A DNA stretch of 64,000 nt from Pseudanabaena sp. FACHB-1998 (GTDB lineage: Bacteria > Cyanobacteriota > Cyanobacteriia > Pseudanabaenales > Pseudanabaenaceae), in contig NZ_JACJQA010000045.1 in the NCBI RefSeq assembly GCF_014696355.1, positions 149,011-213,010 on the forward strand, in the 5' to 3' direction. A program made the position numbers and the translations under genes. The notes under the pieces are model-generated. The model saw only the letters and a list, made by a program, of their open reading frames with translations, did not search any database and had not been told where the DNA came from. The first letter of the stretch is position 1. Every line of letters starts with the position of its first letter. Below, one piece after another: positions 42,909-52,244 of the stretch.

Positions 42909-44309
42909 ATGAAATTGTTTGGTACGGATGGCATTCGTGGTCATGTCGGTAGTTTTTTGACTGCCCCCTTAGCCCTAGAAGTAGGAATTAGTGCGGGTAA
43001 GATTTTAAAAGAGCGTGTGGAATTGGAGCGCGATCGCCAAAATACATCAATAAATGCATCAGTAAATGCAGCCAATGTAATTGCGATCGGGCAAGATTCT
43101 CGGACATCGGGCGATATGCTATCGGCAGCAATTTCCGCAGGTTTAACGGCGGCAGGATGGGATGTTTGGCATATTGGGCTATGTCCTACGCCTGCGGTTG
43201 CCTATCTCACGGCAAACTCACCAGAAATCTTTGGCGGCGTGATGATTTCCGCAAGCCATAACCCACCTGAAGACAATGGCATTAAGTTCTTTGGGGACAA
43301 TGGCTCAAAACTTTGTGGAGAAACTCAACAGGCGATCGAAGCTTTGCTGGAATCAAGACTTCATGCCGATCTCATTAATTCCTCTACGGATTGGGGCAAG
43401 TATCACGAAAAGTCCCATTTAATTTCTGACTATCAAGATTCTCTCCAAAACTCGATCGCCACAAATTTACAAGGCATCAAAGTTGTCCTCGATCTGGCGC
43501 ATGGTTCGGCAACTCGCGTTTCCCTAGAAGTATTTCGTAACCTAGGCGCAGAAGTAATTTGCCTTCACCAAGAACCCGATGGCGATCTCATTAATGTTAA
43601 TTGCGGCTCCACCCATCTCGAACCTCTACGCGCCGCCGTTAAAGAACATAAGGCTGATATGGGCTTTGCCTTTGATGGCGATGCCGATCGCGTTTTAGCT
43701 GTGGATAGCAATGGTCGCGTCGTTGATGGCGATTACATCCTGTACCTCTGGGGTCAAGAATTGCTGGAAAATAATCAACTTCCCAACAGTGCGATCGTCA
43801 CGACGGTGATGGCAAATCTTGGCTTTGAAAGAGCATGGCAAAAACTGGGCGGTAATTTTGTGCGAACTGCGGTGGGTGATCAGTATGTCCATGCGGAAAT
43901 GGTGCGATCGGGCGCAATGCTCGGCGGCGAACAGTCGGGGCATGTGCTATGCCGTCACTATGCTGTGAGTGGCGATGGGTTACTTGCGGCTTTACACCTT
44001 GCCGCTTTAGCCAAGCAAAAAGCACCTCTCGCTGAACTGATGGATCAGAGTTTCCATCCCTATCCCCAATTGCTCAAAAATGTGCGCGTCGAAGATCGGG
44101 AATTGCGCCGTAATTGGCAAACCTGTGATGCACTCGTTCAGGCGATCGCATTAGCCGAACAAGATTTAGGCGATCGCGGCAGAGTCTTAGTCCGTGCTTC
44201 GGGTACTGAGCCGCTAATGCGGGTCATGGTGGAAGCCGAGAGCCTTGATCTTGCTACCCATTGGACAGATAGTTTGACAGGATTAATCGAAAGACAATTG
44301 GTTAAATAA
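42909..44309 (+). CDS. glmM: Phosphoglucosamine mutase
   Basis: Interconverts glucosamine-6-P and glucosamine-1-P for UDP-GlcNAc and peptidoglycan synthesis. 466 residues. N-terminal [11 protein letters not shown] is diagnostic; the phosphorylated serine is Ser116 in [16 protein letters not shown]; metal-binding DGDADR in [16 protein letters not shown]; sugar-binding GGEQSGHVL; phosphate-binding [15 protein letters not shown] near the C-terminus. A slightly longer N-terminal loop ([13 protein letters not shown]) is an insertion. ATG start at 42909. Monocistronic. Confidence 0.95.
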   Translation: MKLFGTDGIRGHVGSFLTAPLALEVGISAGKILKERVELERDRQNTSINASVNAANVIAIGQDSRTSGDMLSAAISAGLTAAGWDVWHIGLCPTPAVAYLTANSPEIFGGVMISASHNPPEDNGIKFFGDNGSKLCGETQQAIEALLESRLHADLINSSTDWGKYHEKSHLISDYQDSLQNSIATNLQGIKVVLDLAHGSATRVSLEVFRNLGAEVICLHQEPDGDLINVNCGSTHLEPLRAAVKEHKADMGFAFDGDADRVLAVDSNGRVVDGDYILYLWGQELLENNQLPNSAIVTTVMANLGFERAWQKLGGNFVRTAVGDQYVHAEMVRSGAMLGGEQSGHVLCRHYAVSGDGLLAALHLAALAKQKAPLAELMDQSFHPYPQLLKNVRVEDRELRRNWQTCDALVQAIALAEQDLGDRGRVLVRASGTEPLMRVMVEAESLDLATHWTDSLTGLIERQLVK

Positions 44310-44340
44310 AAAAAGCGGCGCAAAGCGCCGCTTTTTTTAT
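44306..44340 (+). terminator. glmM terminator
   Basis: 16-bp perfect arms (44306-44321 and 44325-44340, loop AAA). The left arm, ATAAAAAAAGCGGCGC, contains the glmM TAA stop. Confidence 0.85.
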
Positions 44341-44381
44341 CGCTACAATCATTACAGATATGTTCCGCGTGAGGTGTGCTG

Positions 44382-44972
44382 ATGTTAGTTCAAACCAAAC
44401 GATTTACGATCGCTGAATATCAACGTCTTGCCGATTTAGGGATTTTGCAAGATAGTGCTGAAAAAGAGCGCACTGAATTAATTCGAGGAGAAATTACACA
44501 GATGGCGGCTAAGGGAACAAGACATACCGTTTGTTGTAGTAATTTGATGCGAGAACTATACAAACTGGTGAATGATCTTGCGATTATCCGATGCCAAGAT
44601 CCGATCTTTTTGCTACCTGATAGTTCACCTGAACCAGATTTTGTAATTGTGCGCGATCGCGAAGATAACTACCTCACAGGACATCCCACCCCTGACTATA
44701 TTTTGCTGGTTATTGAAATTGCCGATTCTTCTATCGATTATGATCGCGATATCAAAGGGGTGCTTTATGCTGAGGCAGGAATAGCTAATTATTGGTTATT
44801 TAACTTAGTGGACAATCGGTTAGAGATATATAGCGAACCTTATCGGGATATGCAAGGCAAAGGAAATTATGCTCAACGCCGATATGTCCTTGCCCATGAG
44901 TCAATCGCCTTCACGATTTTCCCAAATCTAGATTTACAGTTAGAAATCAGTAAAGTTTTGCCAAAGATTTGA
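44382..44972 (+). CDS. Uma2/DUF820 family endonuclease-like protein
   Basis: 196 residues. RFTIAEYQRLADLGILQDSA then EKERTELIRGEITQMAAKGT at the N-terminus; PDSSPEPDFVIVRDRE has the PD motif; LLVIEIADSSIDYDRDIKGV supplies Glu and Lys; YAEAGIANYWLFNLVDNRLE is the usual C-terminal strand region. The core is intact. I start at ATG 44382 with GAGG seven bases upstream; a GTG two codons earlier is weaker. Fourth Uma2 gene in the window, and not closely similar in sequence to the other three. Confidence 0.85.
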   Translation: MLVQTKRFTIAEYQRLADLGILQDSAEKERTELIRGEITQMAAKGTRHTVCCSNLMRELYKLVNDLAIIRCQDPIFLLPDSSPEPDFVIVRDREDNYLTGHPTPDYILLVIEIADSSIDYDRDIKGVLYAEAGIANYWLFNLVDNRLEIYSEPYRDMQGKGNYAQRRYVLAHESIAFTIFPNLDLQLEISKVLPKI

Positions 44973-44995
44973 CAATAGTTAGGTAGTGCTAAATA

Positions 44996-45034
44996 GCTAA
45001 GGATGGGCGGCGCTCCGCGCCGTCCATCCTTAGC
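44996..45034 (+). terminator. Terminator of the Uma2 gene
   Basis: 18-bp arms GCTAAGGATGGGCGGCGC and GCGCCGTCCATCCTTAGC with one G-T wobble, loop TCC. Typical GGCGC apex. Confidence 0.75.
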
Positions 45035-45090
45035 AAAATAAATTTAGGACTACTAGTTAAATCTAGCTATGGTTCCAATTTTTAGAATGG

Positions 45091-48000
45091 ATGATTGCAA
45101 TGAGTCATGAATATGTCCCTAGCCGTGACAACTTGCTTGCGGAAATCATCGATAGTTTTGATGATATCGTTTGGTCGCTCGCTCTACCCGATCTTACGCC
45201 CCTTTATTTCAATGCTGCTGCTGCTAAAATTTATCAATGCGATCGCGAAGAATTGCTTGCTAATCCACACTTTTGGCTAGAGGCGATCGCCTTGGATGAT
45301 CAGCCTAAAATGCAAGAGGCGATCGCCCAAGCCCAAATAGCAGGCTCATCACGTCTAAACTATCAGTTTCAACAGCCCAACGGCACAAAATGCTGGTTTT
45401 CGGTACGTTGGAAAATATTTAAAGATAACTCAGGCTTGCCCGTCCACCTTGATGCGATCGCGACCGAAATTAGCGATCGGTATCAAGTTGCTTCTAAACA
45501 GCAACAGACAGTAGAAATTATTTTGCAAGGGGAAAGTCGTTACTATGACGTTATTCAAAGACAAACTGACCTAATTCTGCGTTCACTGGCTGACACGACG
45601 ATCATCTTTGCTAATGAAGCTCTTTGTAACATGTTGGGATCTCCCTTAGAGCAAGTTTTAGGACAGAAATGGATTGATTTTGCCGAACCCGATGATTTAC
45701 AAAGTGTATTGCAAAATATCGCTTTACTAAGCCCGATAAAGTCCAGTTTTATTGCTGTCAATCGTGACCGTCGCACTGATGGTCAAATCGGCTGGACACA
45801 ATGGATTAATCAAGGCATTTTTAATGAGTGTGGGAAACTGGTTGAGATTCAGTCAGTGGGGCGAGATATCACAGAACTCAAACAATCAGAGCTATCCCTG
45901 CAACAACTCAATCTGGAACTAGAGAAACGGATCAAACAAAGTAGTGATGATTTGCGCCAAAGTGAAGCCCGAAATCTGGCGATTCTTCATACCCTACCTG
46001 ATCTGCTGCTTTTGCTTAAGCCCGATGGCACTTGCTTACAGTGCATCATGCCTTCATCTCAAACCAAATCCAAATATTTACCAATTCAGCATCATATCTC
46101 GGAAGTATTAGATCCAGAGGATCTTCAAGCTCAGCTAAAAATATATGCAACTGCGATCGCCACAGGAGAAGTCCAAATCTATGAACATCAGTTAACTAAG
46201 TTTGGCAAAACTGTTTATGAAGAGGTGCGAATCGCTCCCTATTGCGAAGATGAACTACTGGTAATCGTGCGGGACATTACCGATCGCAAAAAAACCGAGC
46301 AGCAGCTTCAAAATGTCACCGATCGCCTCACCCTTGCCTTGAAATCTGCTTCCATCGGCATTTGGGAATGGAATATTGCGAACAACTTTCTGATTTGGGA
46401 TGAGCGTACCTATGAACTCTATGGCGTAAATCCCGTTCATGAGCCTGATGCCTATTTAGCATGGGCAAGCCGTGTCCATCCAAGCGATCGCCAGTTCGCG
46501 GAAAACGAAGTGCAGCTAGCTTTAAGTGGCACTAAAGATTACGAACCCGAATTCCGAATCTTGTTACCCGATGGTAGTATTCGCTACATCAAAGCCTATG
46601 CCCTAGTTCAGCGCAATGATGAGGGCTTACCCCAGCGTATGCTCGGAATTAACTTTGATATTACTAACAGCAAGTTAGCCGAAGCCCAGTTAATGAAGAC
46701 TGATACCCATCTCAAAACGGCTCAGCGTATCGGTAAGTTAGGAAGTTGGGAATTTGAAATCAGTACAGGGATTCTCACTTGGTCAGATGAAGTATTTCGG
46801 ATTTATGGACTCGAACCTAGTGCCGAACCACCTGGTTATGAAGAACTCCAACAATATATTCATCCAGATGACTGGGAGTATTTTCATCACACGGTACAAA
46901 CCGCGATCAATTCCCAAAAAGCCTACGATCTTGAACATCGCATCATTCAATCCAATGGCAAATTGATCTATGTATTAGCCAAGGGAGAAATGATCTATAA
47001 CGGTTCAGGACAATTAACCCATATCGTCGGCACTGCTATAGATATTACGGATCGCAAAATTGCGGAGCAGAAACTCCAGAACCTCACCGATCGCTTGACT
47101 TTAGCCTTAAAATCGGCAGCGATCGGTATTTGGGAATGGGATGTTCCTAACGATATTCTGATCTGGGATGAACGGATGTATGAACTTTATGAAGTTGATT
47201 CCCACCCATCTCCTATTACCTATTTAACTTGGGCAAATCGTCTGCATCCGAGCGATCGGGCAACTACCGAAGCCTCAGTTCAACTAGCCTTTCAAGGAGC
47301 AAAAGATTTCGATATTGAATTTCGGATTTTGCTACCTGACGACACCATCCGCTATATCAAAGCCTATGCCCTGATTCAGAAAAACAAAGAAGGCAACCCA
47401 GATCGGATGATTGGCATTAACTTTGATATCACTGCTCGCAAATTAGCCGAAGCAGAATTAAAGCGTAGTCATGATTTGCGTGAAGCTATTTTTAATGAGT
47501 CTACGGATGCCCTATTTTTAGTTGATCCCTATACATTACTAACTACTGACTGCAATCTTCCCGCCGTCCATCTGTTTGAAGCTTCCGACAAGTCTGAACT
47601 AATTGGAATCGAAGGGCGTATCCTCCAAGAGCGTCAGTTTTCTCTAGCGGAACTGGAGCAAATTAATTTAGAAATGGCAACCAAAGGATTTTGGAGTCAA
47701 GAAGTTACCTATATCAGCCTCAAGGGTCACTGCTTTTGGGGTAATCTCGCAGTTAGACAAATTATAGTGGCGGGTCAGACTACTAATCTGGTCAGGGTTA
47801 CAGACATTAGCGCTCAAAAGCGATCGGAAGCTAAAATCTTGCAAACATCAAGACAACTAGAAAATACTAATCGAGAATTAGAATCCTTTTGCTACTCTGT
47901 TTCCCATGATCTCCGAGCGCCATTGCGCCATATCAATGGATTTGTGAATGCGTTGCAACAGCAGTTAAAAAGACAAGAGTTGTTAAGTGATCCTAAAATT

Positions 48001-48534
48001 ATGCACTACTTACAGGTGATCGATAGCAGTAGCCAAAAGATGGGAAGTTTAATCGATGGGTTGCTGATCCTATCTCGCTTTGGTCGAAAACCTCTAGATT
48101 TTCATCAGATTTCTGTCCGCGAACTGGTCGATGAGGCGATCGAGATTATCTGCACTGATCCCGCTCACAATCCTGCCCTTGAATTCGCGATCGGAGAATT
48201 GCCCAATCTAGTTGGCGATGCCACTCTTTTACACCAAGTGTTCCGCAATCTTATTGATAATGCGGTAAAGTTTAGCCGCAATCAGCCCAAGCCTGTGATT
48301 GAAATTGATAGTCTACCCGATGGCACAATTAGAATTAAGGATAATGGTGCAGGATTTCAAATGGAATATGCTGATAAACTCTTTGGCGCTTTTCAGCGTC
48401 TACACAATGAAAAAGAATTTGAAGGCACGGGGATTGGTTTAGCGATCGTGCAACGAATTATCCAGCGTCATGGTGGCTCTATTTGGGCAGAAAGCTCTCC
48501 CAATCAAGGTGCAACCTTTTTTGTCAAGCTTTAA
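45091..48534 (+). CDS. Multi-PAS sensor histidine kinase
   Basis: 1147 residues, soluble (no transmembrane helix seen). About seven PAS-type domains fill residues 20-910, joined by short coiled coils such as LQQLNLELEKRIKQSSDDLR. Then HisKA with His939 in SFCYSVSHDLRAPLRHINGF, the phytochrome-like subclass, and HATPase_c (NLIDNAVKFSRNQPK, IKDNGAGFQMEYADKLF, GTGIGLAIVQRI). Two PAS_3 domains (about 405-535 and 660-790) are near duplicates. No cofactor-binding residue is obvious, so the signal is unknown. The Rcp1-like regulator 160 bp downstream is the likely partner. ATG at 45091 or 45100. Confidence 0.9.
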   Translation: MIAMSHEYVPSRDNLLAEIIDSFDDIVWSLALPDLTPLYFNAAAAKIYQCDREELLANPHFWLEAIALDDQPKMQEAIAQAQIAGSSRLNYQFQQPNGTKCWFSVRWKIFKDNSGLPVHLDAIATEISDRYQVASKQQQTVEIILQGESRYYDVIQRQTDLILRSLADTTIIFANEALCNMLGSPLEQVLGQKWIDFAEPDDLQSVLQNIALLSPIKSSFIAVNRDRRTDGQIGWTQWINQGIFNECGKLVEIQSVGRDITELKQSELSLQQLNLELEKRIKQSSDDLRQSEARNLAILHTLPDLLLLLKPDGTCLQCIMPSSQTKSKYLPIQHHISEVLDPEDLQAQLKIYATAIATGEVQIYEHQLTKFGKTVYEEVRIAPYCEDELLVIVRDITDRKKTEQQLQNVTDRLTLALKSASIGIWEWNIANNFLIWDERTYELYGVNPVHEPDAYLAWASRVHPSDRQFAENEVQLALSGTKDYEPEFRILLPDGSIRYIKAYALVQRNDEGLPQRMLGINFDITNSKLAEAQLMKTDTHLKTAQRIGKLGSWEFEISTGILTWSDEVFRIYGLEPSAEPPGYEELQQYIHPDDWEYFHHTVQTAINSQKAYDLEHRIIQSNGKLIYVLAKGEMIYNGSGQLTHIVGTAIDITDRKIAEQKLQNLTDRLTLALKSAAIGIWEWDVPNDILIWDERMYELYEVDSHPSPITYLTWANRLHPSDRATTEASVQLAFQGAKDFDIEFRILLPDDTIRYIKAYALIQKNKEGNPDRMIGINFDITARKLAEAELKRSHDLREAIFNESTDALFLVDPYTLLTTDCNLPAVHLFEASDKSELIGIEGRILQERQFSLAELEQINLEMATKGFWSQEVTYISLKGHCFWGNLAVRQIIVAGQTTNLVRVTDISAQKRSEAKILQTSRQLENTNRELESFCYSVSHDLRAPLRHINGFVNALQQQLKRQELLSDPKIMHYLQVIDSSSQKMGSLIDGLLILSRFGRKPLDFHQISVRELVDEAIEIICTDPAHNPALEFAIGELPNLVGDATLLHQVFRNLIDNAVKFSRNQPKPVIEIDSLPDGTIRIKDNGAGFQMEYADKLFGAFQRLHNEKEFEGTGIGLAIVQRIIQRHGGSIWAESSPNQGATFFVKL

Positions 48535-48543
48535 TTGAGGACT

Positions 48544-48654
48544 TATAGCTGTGGTCATTTGCATTAGGACAAATCAAAACCCAAGAAGCGAGTTGCGGCG
48601 CGAAGTGCCGCAACTTATCTTTTGGTTTTGTGCCCTCACAAGAATGGCAAGTTC
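48544..48654. repeat. Family A palindromic element, 3' end diverged
   Basis: Begins TATAGCTGTGGTCATTTGCA, with the core GTTGCGGCGCGAAGTGCCGC. The right arm has drifted (CAACTTATCTTTTGG) and the terminal ACAGCTATA is replaced. It lies between the kinase and the response regulator. Confidence 0.75.
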
Positions 48655-48696
48655 ATTTTGTGTTTTGGTATAAATTAGGAAATATAGATTGAATGT

Positions 48697-49137
48697 ATGC
48701 AACCAACTCAAATTTTGCTAGTTGAGGACGATCCTAATGATGTGGAGCTAATCCAAATCGCCCTAGACAGTTATAACTTTGTTAATAAGATTACTGTCGT
48801 TTCGGATGGCGAACAAGCTCTGCACTATCTATTTGGTCGGGATGGTCAGCCGCCTATATGTCCCCTGCCTCGTCTTGTTTTGCTAGATCTCAAGCTACCA
48901 AAGGTAGATGGGATTGAGGTTTTAGAAGCAATTCGCAATTCGCCTCGCACTCGTAATTTAGTGGTAGTGGTGATGACTTCGTCGGCGGAGAATAGAGATT
49001 TAAAGGCTTGCTACGATCTGGGGGTGAATAGTTATATTGTGAAGCCTTTGGACTTTCAGCAGTTTGTGCAGATGTCACAGCACGTTGGTTTTTATTGGAT
49101 GATGCTCAATCAACAGCCATCTCAAGATCAGTATTGA
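48697..49137 (+). CDS. Rcp1-like response regulator
   Basis: 146-residue single receiver domain of the phytochrome-partner (Rcp1) type. It has the acidic pocket VEDDPNDVELIQIAL, the characteristic extended loop GRDGQPPICPLPRLVLLDLK with phospho-acceptor Asp64, the switch in VVVMTSSAENRD and Lys in SYIVKPLDFQQF. This subclass is normally paired with kinases whose phospho-His motif is SHDLRAPLR, as in the gene just upstream. ATG start at 48697. It is separated from the kinase by a repeat element, so co-transcription is uncertain. Confidence 0.9.
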   Translation: MQPTQILLVEDDPNDVELIQIALDSYNFVNKITVVSDGEQALHYLFGRDGQPPICPLPRLVLLDLKLPKVDGIEVLEAIRNSPRTRNLVVVVMTSSAENRDLKACYDLGVNSYIVKPLDFQQFVQMSQHVGFYWMMLNQQPSQDQY

Positions 49138-49144
49138 AATAAAA

Positions 49145-49177
49145 GAGGAGTGGCTGTGCTTCGCACAGCCACTCCTC
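49145..49177 (+). terminator. Terminator of the Rcp1-like regulator gene
   Basis: 15-bp perfect arms GAGGAGTGGCTGTGC (49145-49159) and GCACAGCCACTCCTC (49163-49177), loop TTC. Confidence 0.8.
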
Positions 49178-49184
49178 ACTTCCC

Positions 49185-49264
49185 TTAGGACAAATCGATG
49201 TATTGCGGCGCGAAGCGCCGCAATACATCTTCTGGTTTTGTGGTTTAACAAGACTGGCGATCGC
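49185..49264. repeat. Family A element, truncated
   Basis: Starts within the left flank (TTAGGACAAATC). The core is a perfect hairpin on ATGTATTGCGGCGC / GCGCCGCAATACAT, so the outer arm differs from the GAGTTGCGG of other copies but is still complementary. The right flank is TTTTGTGGTTTAACAAGACT. Directly abuts a family B copy. Confidence 0.7.
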
Positions 49265-49380
49265 TATAGCAAAGCAAGAGTTAGGTAGTACAAACCAAAA
49301 CCCAAAAAGCGAGTTGCGGCGCTTCGCGCCGCAACTCGCTTTTTGGGTTTTATGTCCTAAGCAAAACTTGCTTGGCTATA
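49265..49380. repeat. Family B palindromic element, complete copy
   Basis: 116 bp, TATAGCAAAGCAAGAGTTAG at the left and AAAACTTGCTTGGCTATA at the right. Perfect core AAAACCCAAAAAGCGAGTTG with its complement around CGGCGCTTCGCGCCG. Flanks differ from family A although core and overall length match. Confidence 0.8.
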
Positions 49381-49514
49381 TATGTCTCTAGCAAGGCTTA
49401 CATTAATATAAAATCTTATGAACTTTGGATGAATAGATGGGTTGAGTATTTTTTTAGGTATAATTTAGCAAACAGTAATGCTTCAGATGCTGATTAGTAC
49501 TCAGTGACCACAAC

Positions 49515-49624
49515 TTAATACAAATTCAAAACATAGCGTTGCTATTGTTTGAATCTCGAAAACCTTTAGGGGTTGGTTTTTTAATTCTGAGAGGTGGCAT
49601 TCCACCTTTGAGTTTGAGTATTAA
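49515..49624. repeat. Family C-like element, diverged copy
   Basis: 110 bp bounded by TTAATAC (49515-49521) and GTATTAA (49618-49624). Same three-part plan as 5747-5847: a left hairpin (TTCAAAACATAGC / GCTATTGTTTGAA), centre AAAACCTTTAGGGGTTGGTTTT, and a right hairpin on GAGGTGGCATTCCACCTTT. Hairpin arm sequences differ from the other copy but remain largely complementary. Confidence 0.6.
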
Positions 49625-49802
49625 TAGTGGCGGTTTAGGCTTGGACGTTTTTCTGCAAATGGTTGTATAGCAATCCTTGGGGAGAATGTATTATTTAAGA
49701 TTTAAACATAGAGCCCTATAAGTCTCCATGAGTTCTTAGAGTTGTCAGTAATTATATCGACTGACTAACAGCTCTAAACCTGTGTCTTTGTATCTGTAAA
49801 CC

Positions 49803-52139
49803 ATGAGCAATTTGATATCTGAGTTTGGAGAATTGACGGAACCCAATAATGAGCGATCGCCGCGATCGCTTCATATTTTGATGATTGAGGATGTGGTGGC
49901 GGATGTGGAGCTAACCATATTGGCTCTAGAATCGGCTAATTTATCCTTTACCTATGAAGTAACCGCAACTGCGAGCGAATGTCAAAAATATTTGCAAGAA
50001 AAAGTCTATGACGTAGTTCTATCGGACTATCGACTACCTAGTTTTAATGGGTTACAGGCGTTTGAATATTTAAAACAATCTAGCCAAGATATCCCCTTTA
50101 TCTTGATTACTGGCAGCTTGGGGGAAGAGGCGGCGGTCGAATGTATCAAAGCGGGCATGACCGACTATGTGTTAAAGGATCGGTTATTTCGCTTGCCTAG
50201 TGTTCTCCAACGGGCTTTGCAGGAGTTTGAGTTACGGCGACAACAGAGAGAGGCGATCGCCCAAATTGAGCAACAGGCTTGGCGAGAGACCATTATTAAT
50301 CGAATTGTCCAATCAATGCGCGAAACCCTCGTGTTAGAGGAGGTCTTACAAACAACAGCCAATCTCTTGTACGAAGAGTTAAAAGTTAGTTATTGCTTGA
50401 TTCTTCAACCCGATAGTGAGCAGGTTATACGAGTAAGCTATGTCAGTAATCTCGCTGGTGAAAAAGAGCAAATCCAAAAGATAATTGGTCTTCCCTGTGA
50501 ATTTTATGAGTTCTATCACAAGGAATTGGTGCAGGGGCAGCAGATTATTATTGATCAACTTGATGAATCTCTCGATCAAACTGTAAAAGTTATTGCCGAA
50601 GGTTATGGCATTCACTCCCTCGTGATCACCCCGCTTATTTATCAGCAATCATATTTTGGGGGAATTAGCCTATATCAGAACGATCGCCAACGTACTTGGT
50701 CGGCAAATGAGCGATCGCTCGTGAAAGCGATCGCCGATCAATGTGCGATCGCCATTCATCAGTCGGCTCTCTATCAAAATGCCCAATCCGAACTCATGGA
50801 GCGCAAAAAGATGGAAGCCCAACTCCGCCATGATGCTTTCCATGATGCCTTGACGGGTTTACCAAATCGCTCTTTATTCTTAGATCGTTTAAGTCATGCT
50901 TTAACCATCGCGCAGAGGCGATCGCACCTTAACACTAATAGTCCTAACGAGCAGTTTGCCGTTCTCTTTTTAGACTTAGATCGATTTAAGGTGATTAATG
51001 ATAGTCTCGGACATCTTGCGGGTGACCAATTATTGAAGATTGTGGCGAAGCGACTAGTTTCTTGTCTGAGGGGAGGAGATACGGTGGCTAGGTTAGGGGG
51101 AGATGAGTTTGTAATGTTGCTTGAAGAATTAGCAGATGTTAGTGATGTAATTGATGTAGCGCATAGGATTCAGGAGATTCTCAAACAACCAATATTAATT
51201 GATGGGAATGAAATTTTTGTTAGTACGAGCATTGGCATAGCCCTAAATTCTGGCAACTATACCCAGCCAGATCAATTGTTGCGGGATGCTGATACGGCGA
51301 TGTATCGGGCTAAAGAGGCAGGAAGAGAACGCTATGAAGTATTTAATCCCGCAATGCATAAGGAAGCTCTCAAAAAGCTGCATTTAGAAAACGATCTGAG
51401 GCGAGCGATCGAAAGACAAGAATTATACGTTCATTATCAACCAATTTTGCATTTACGGTCACGACAAGTTATCGGATTTGAAGCGCTTGTGCGTTGGCGA
51501 CATCCCGAACAGGGGCTCATTTCACCGATGGAATTTATTCCCCTTGCGGAAGATGTGGGATTAATTGGGGCGATCGATTTTTGGGTGCTAGAGGAATCCT
51601 GTACTCAATTAAAAACATGGCAGGAGCAGTTTCCTAAAGCTCGACATTTAACGATGAATGTCAATTTGTCTGGCAAGCATTTTAATCAAGCCGATCTGAC
51701 TAATCAAATTGAACAGGTAATTAAGAGAACTAATCTGGTTAATGAAAACTTAAAGATAGAAGTCACGGAAAGTATATTGATTGAAAGAACTTCTTTGGCT
51801 ACACAGATTCTCACGGAGTTGAAGGAGCGAAATATTCAAACCTGTATTGATGATTTTGGTACAGGCTATTCTTCGCTAAGCTATCTCCATCGTTTTCCGA
51901 TTCATACGCTTAAGATTGATCGCTCGTTTATTGGCAGACTGCATCACAATTCTGAGAATTGTGAAATTGTGAAAGCGATTATTATTTTAGGACTGAATTT
52001 AGGCTTAAACGTGGTAGCTGAAGGCATCGAAAATGCAGAGCAATTAAAGTTTTTAGAAGCGCATAATTGTTATGCAGGTCAAGGGCATTATCTATTTGAG
52101 CCAATGGAAGCGAAGGCGATCGCCGCCTTACTTAATTAA
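49803..52139 (+). CDS. REC-GAF-GGDEF-EAL cyclic-di-GMP enzyme
   Basis: 778 residues. Receiver domain about 20-140 with Asp75 in DVVLSDYRLPSFNGL; GAF domain about 178-325; diguanylate cyclase about 340-500 with intact GGDEF in RLGGDEFVMLLEEL near residue 430; phosphodiesterase about 515-770 with EALVRWRHPE near residue 559, DDFGTGYSSLSYLHRF and GIENAEQLKF. Both active sites look complete, so it may make or break c-di-GMP depending on phosphorylation and GAF state. Likely role in motility or attachment decisions. ATG start at 49803. Confidence 0.92.
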   Translation: MSNLISEFGELTEPNNERSPRSLHILMIEDVVADVELTILALESANLSFTYEVTATASECQKYLQEKVYDVVLSDYRLPSFNGLQAFEYLKQSSQDIPFILITGSLGEEAAVECIKAGMTDYVLKDRLFRLPSVLQRALQEFELRRQQREAIAQIEQQAWRETIINRIVQSMRETLVLEEVLQTTANLLYEELKVSYCLILQPDSEQVIRVSYVSNLAGEKEQIQKIIGLPCEFYEFYHKELVQGQQIIIDQLDESLDQTVKVIAEGYGIHSLVITPLIYQQSYFGGISLYQNDRQRTWSANERSLVKAIADQCAIAIHQSALYQNAQSELMERKKMEAQLRHDAFHDALTGLPNRSLFLDRLSHALTIAQRRSHLNTNSPNEQFAVLFLDLDRFKVINDSLGHLAGDQLLKIVAKRLVSCLRGGDTVARLGGDEFVMLLEELADVSDVIDVAHRIQEILKQPILIDGNEIFVSTSIGIALNSGNYTQPDQLLRDADTAMYRAKEAGRERYEVFNPAMHKEALKKLHLENDLRRAIERQELYVHYQPILHLRSRQVIGFEALVRWRHPEQGLISPMEFIPLAEDVGLIGAIDFWVLEESCTQLKTWQEQFPKARHLTMNVNLSGKHFNQADLTNQIEQVIKRTNLVNENLKIEVTESILIERTSLATQILTELKERNIQTCIDDFGTGYSSLSYLHRFPIHTLKIDRSFIGRLHHNSENCEIVKAIIILGLNLGLNVVAEGIENAEQLKFLEAHNCYAGQGHYLFEPMEAKAIAALLN

Positions 52140-52175
52140 CCCCAGACAAGAGGCTTAAGCTTCTTGTTCCTATAT

Positions 52176-52226
52176 CCCAAAAGACTTTTAAAGCGTTGCG
52201 AAGCAACGCTTTAAAAGTCTTTTGGG
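52176..52226. terminator. Bidirectional terminator (GGDEF/EAL gene and fabD)
   Basis: 24-bp perfect arms (52176-52199 and 52203-52226, loop GAA); arm core AAGACTTTTAAAGCGTTGC. It sits between two convergent genes. A weaker palindrome, ACAAGAGGCTT/AAGCTTCTTGT, precedes it at 52146-52167. Confidence 0.85.
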
Positions 52227-52244
52227 GTTTGGGCGCTTTGCGCT

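Larger units (their letters stand above)
49138..49802. other. 665-bp repeat-rich intergenic region
   Basis: Contains, in order, a terminator (49145-49177), a truncated family A copy (49185-49264), a complete family B copy (49265-49380) and a family C-like element (49515-49624), then about 180 bp of AT-rich DNA that should hold the promoter of the GGDEF/EAL gene. Densest cluster of elements in the window. Confidence 0.7.

Noticed and set aside
49169..49178. CCACTCCTCAC resembles the single-stranded motif of the cyanobacterial sRNA Yfr1
   Set aside because: It is the right arm of a perfect terminator stem and does not continue as the expected motif; coincidence.
49138..49802. CRISPR array
   Set aside because: Palindromic repeats cluster here but are of different families, over 75 bp long and not regularly spaced; no cas genes in the window.
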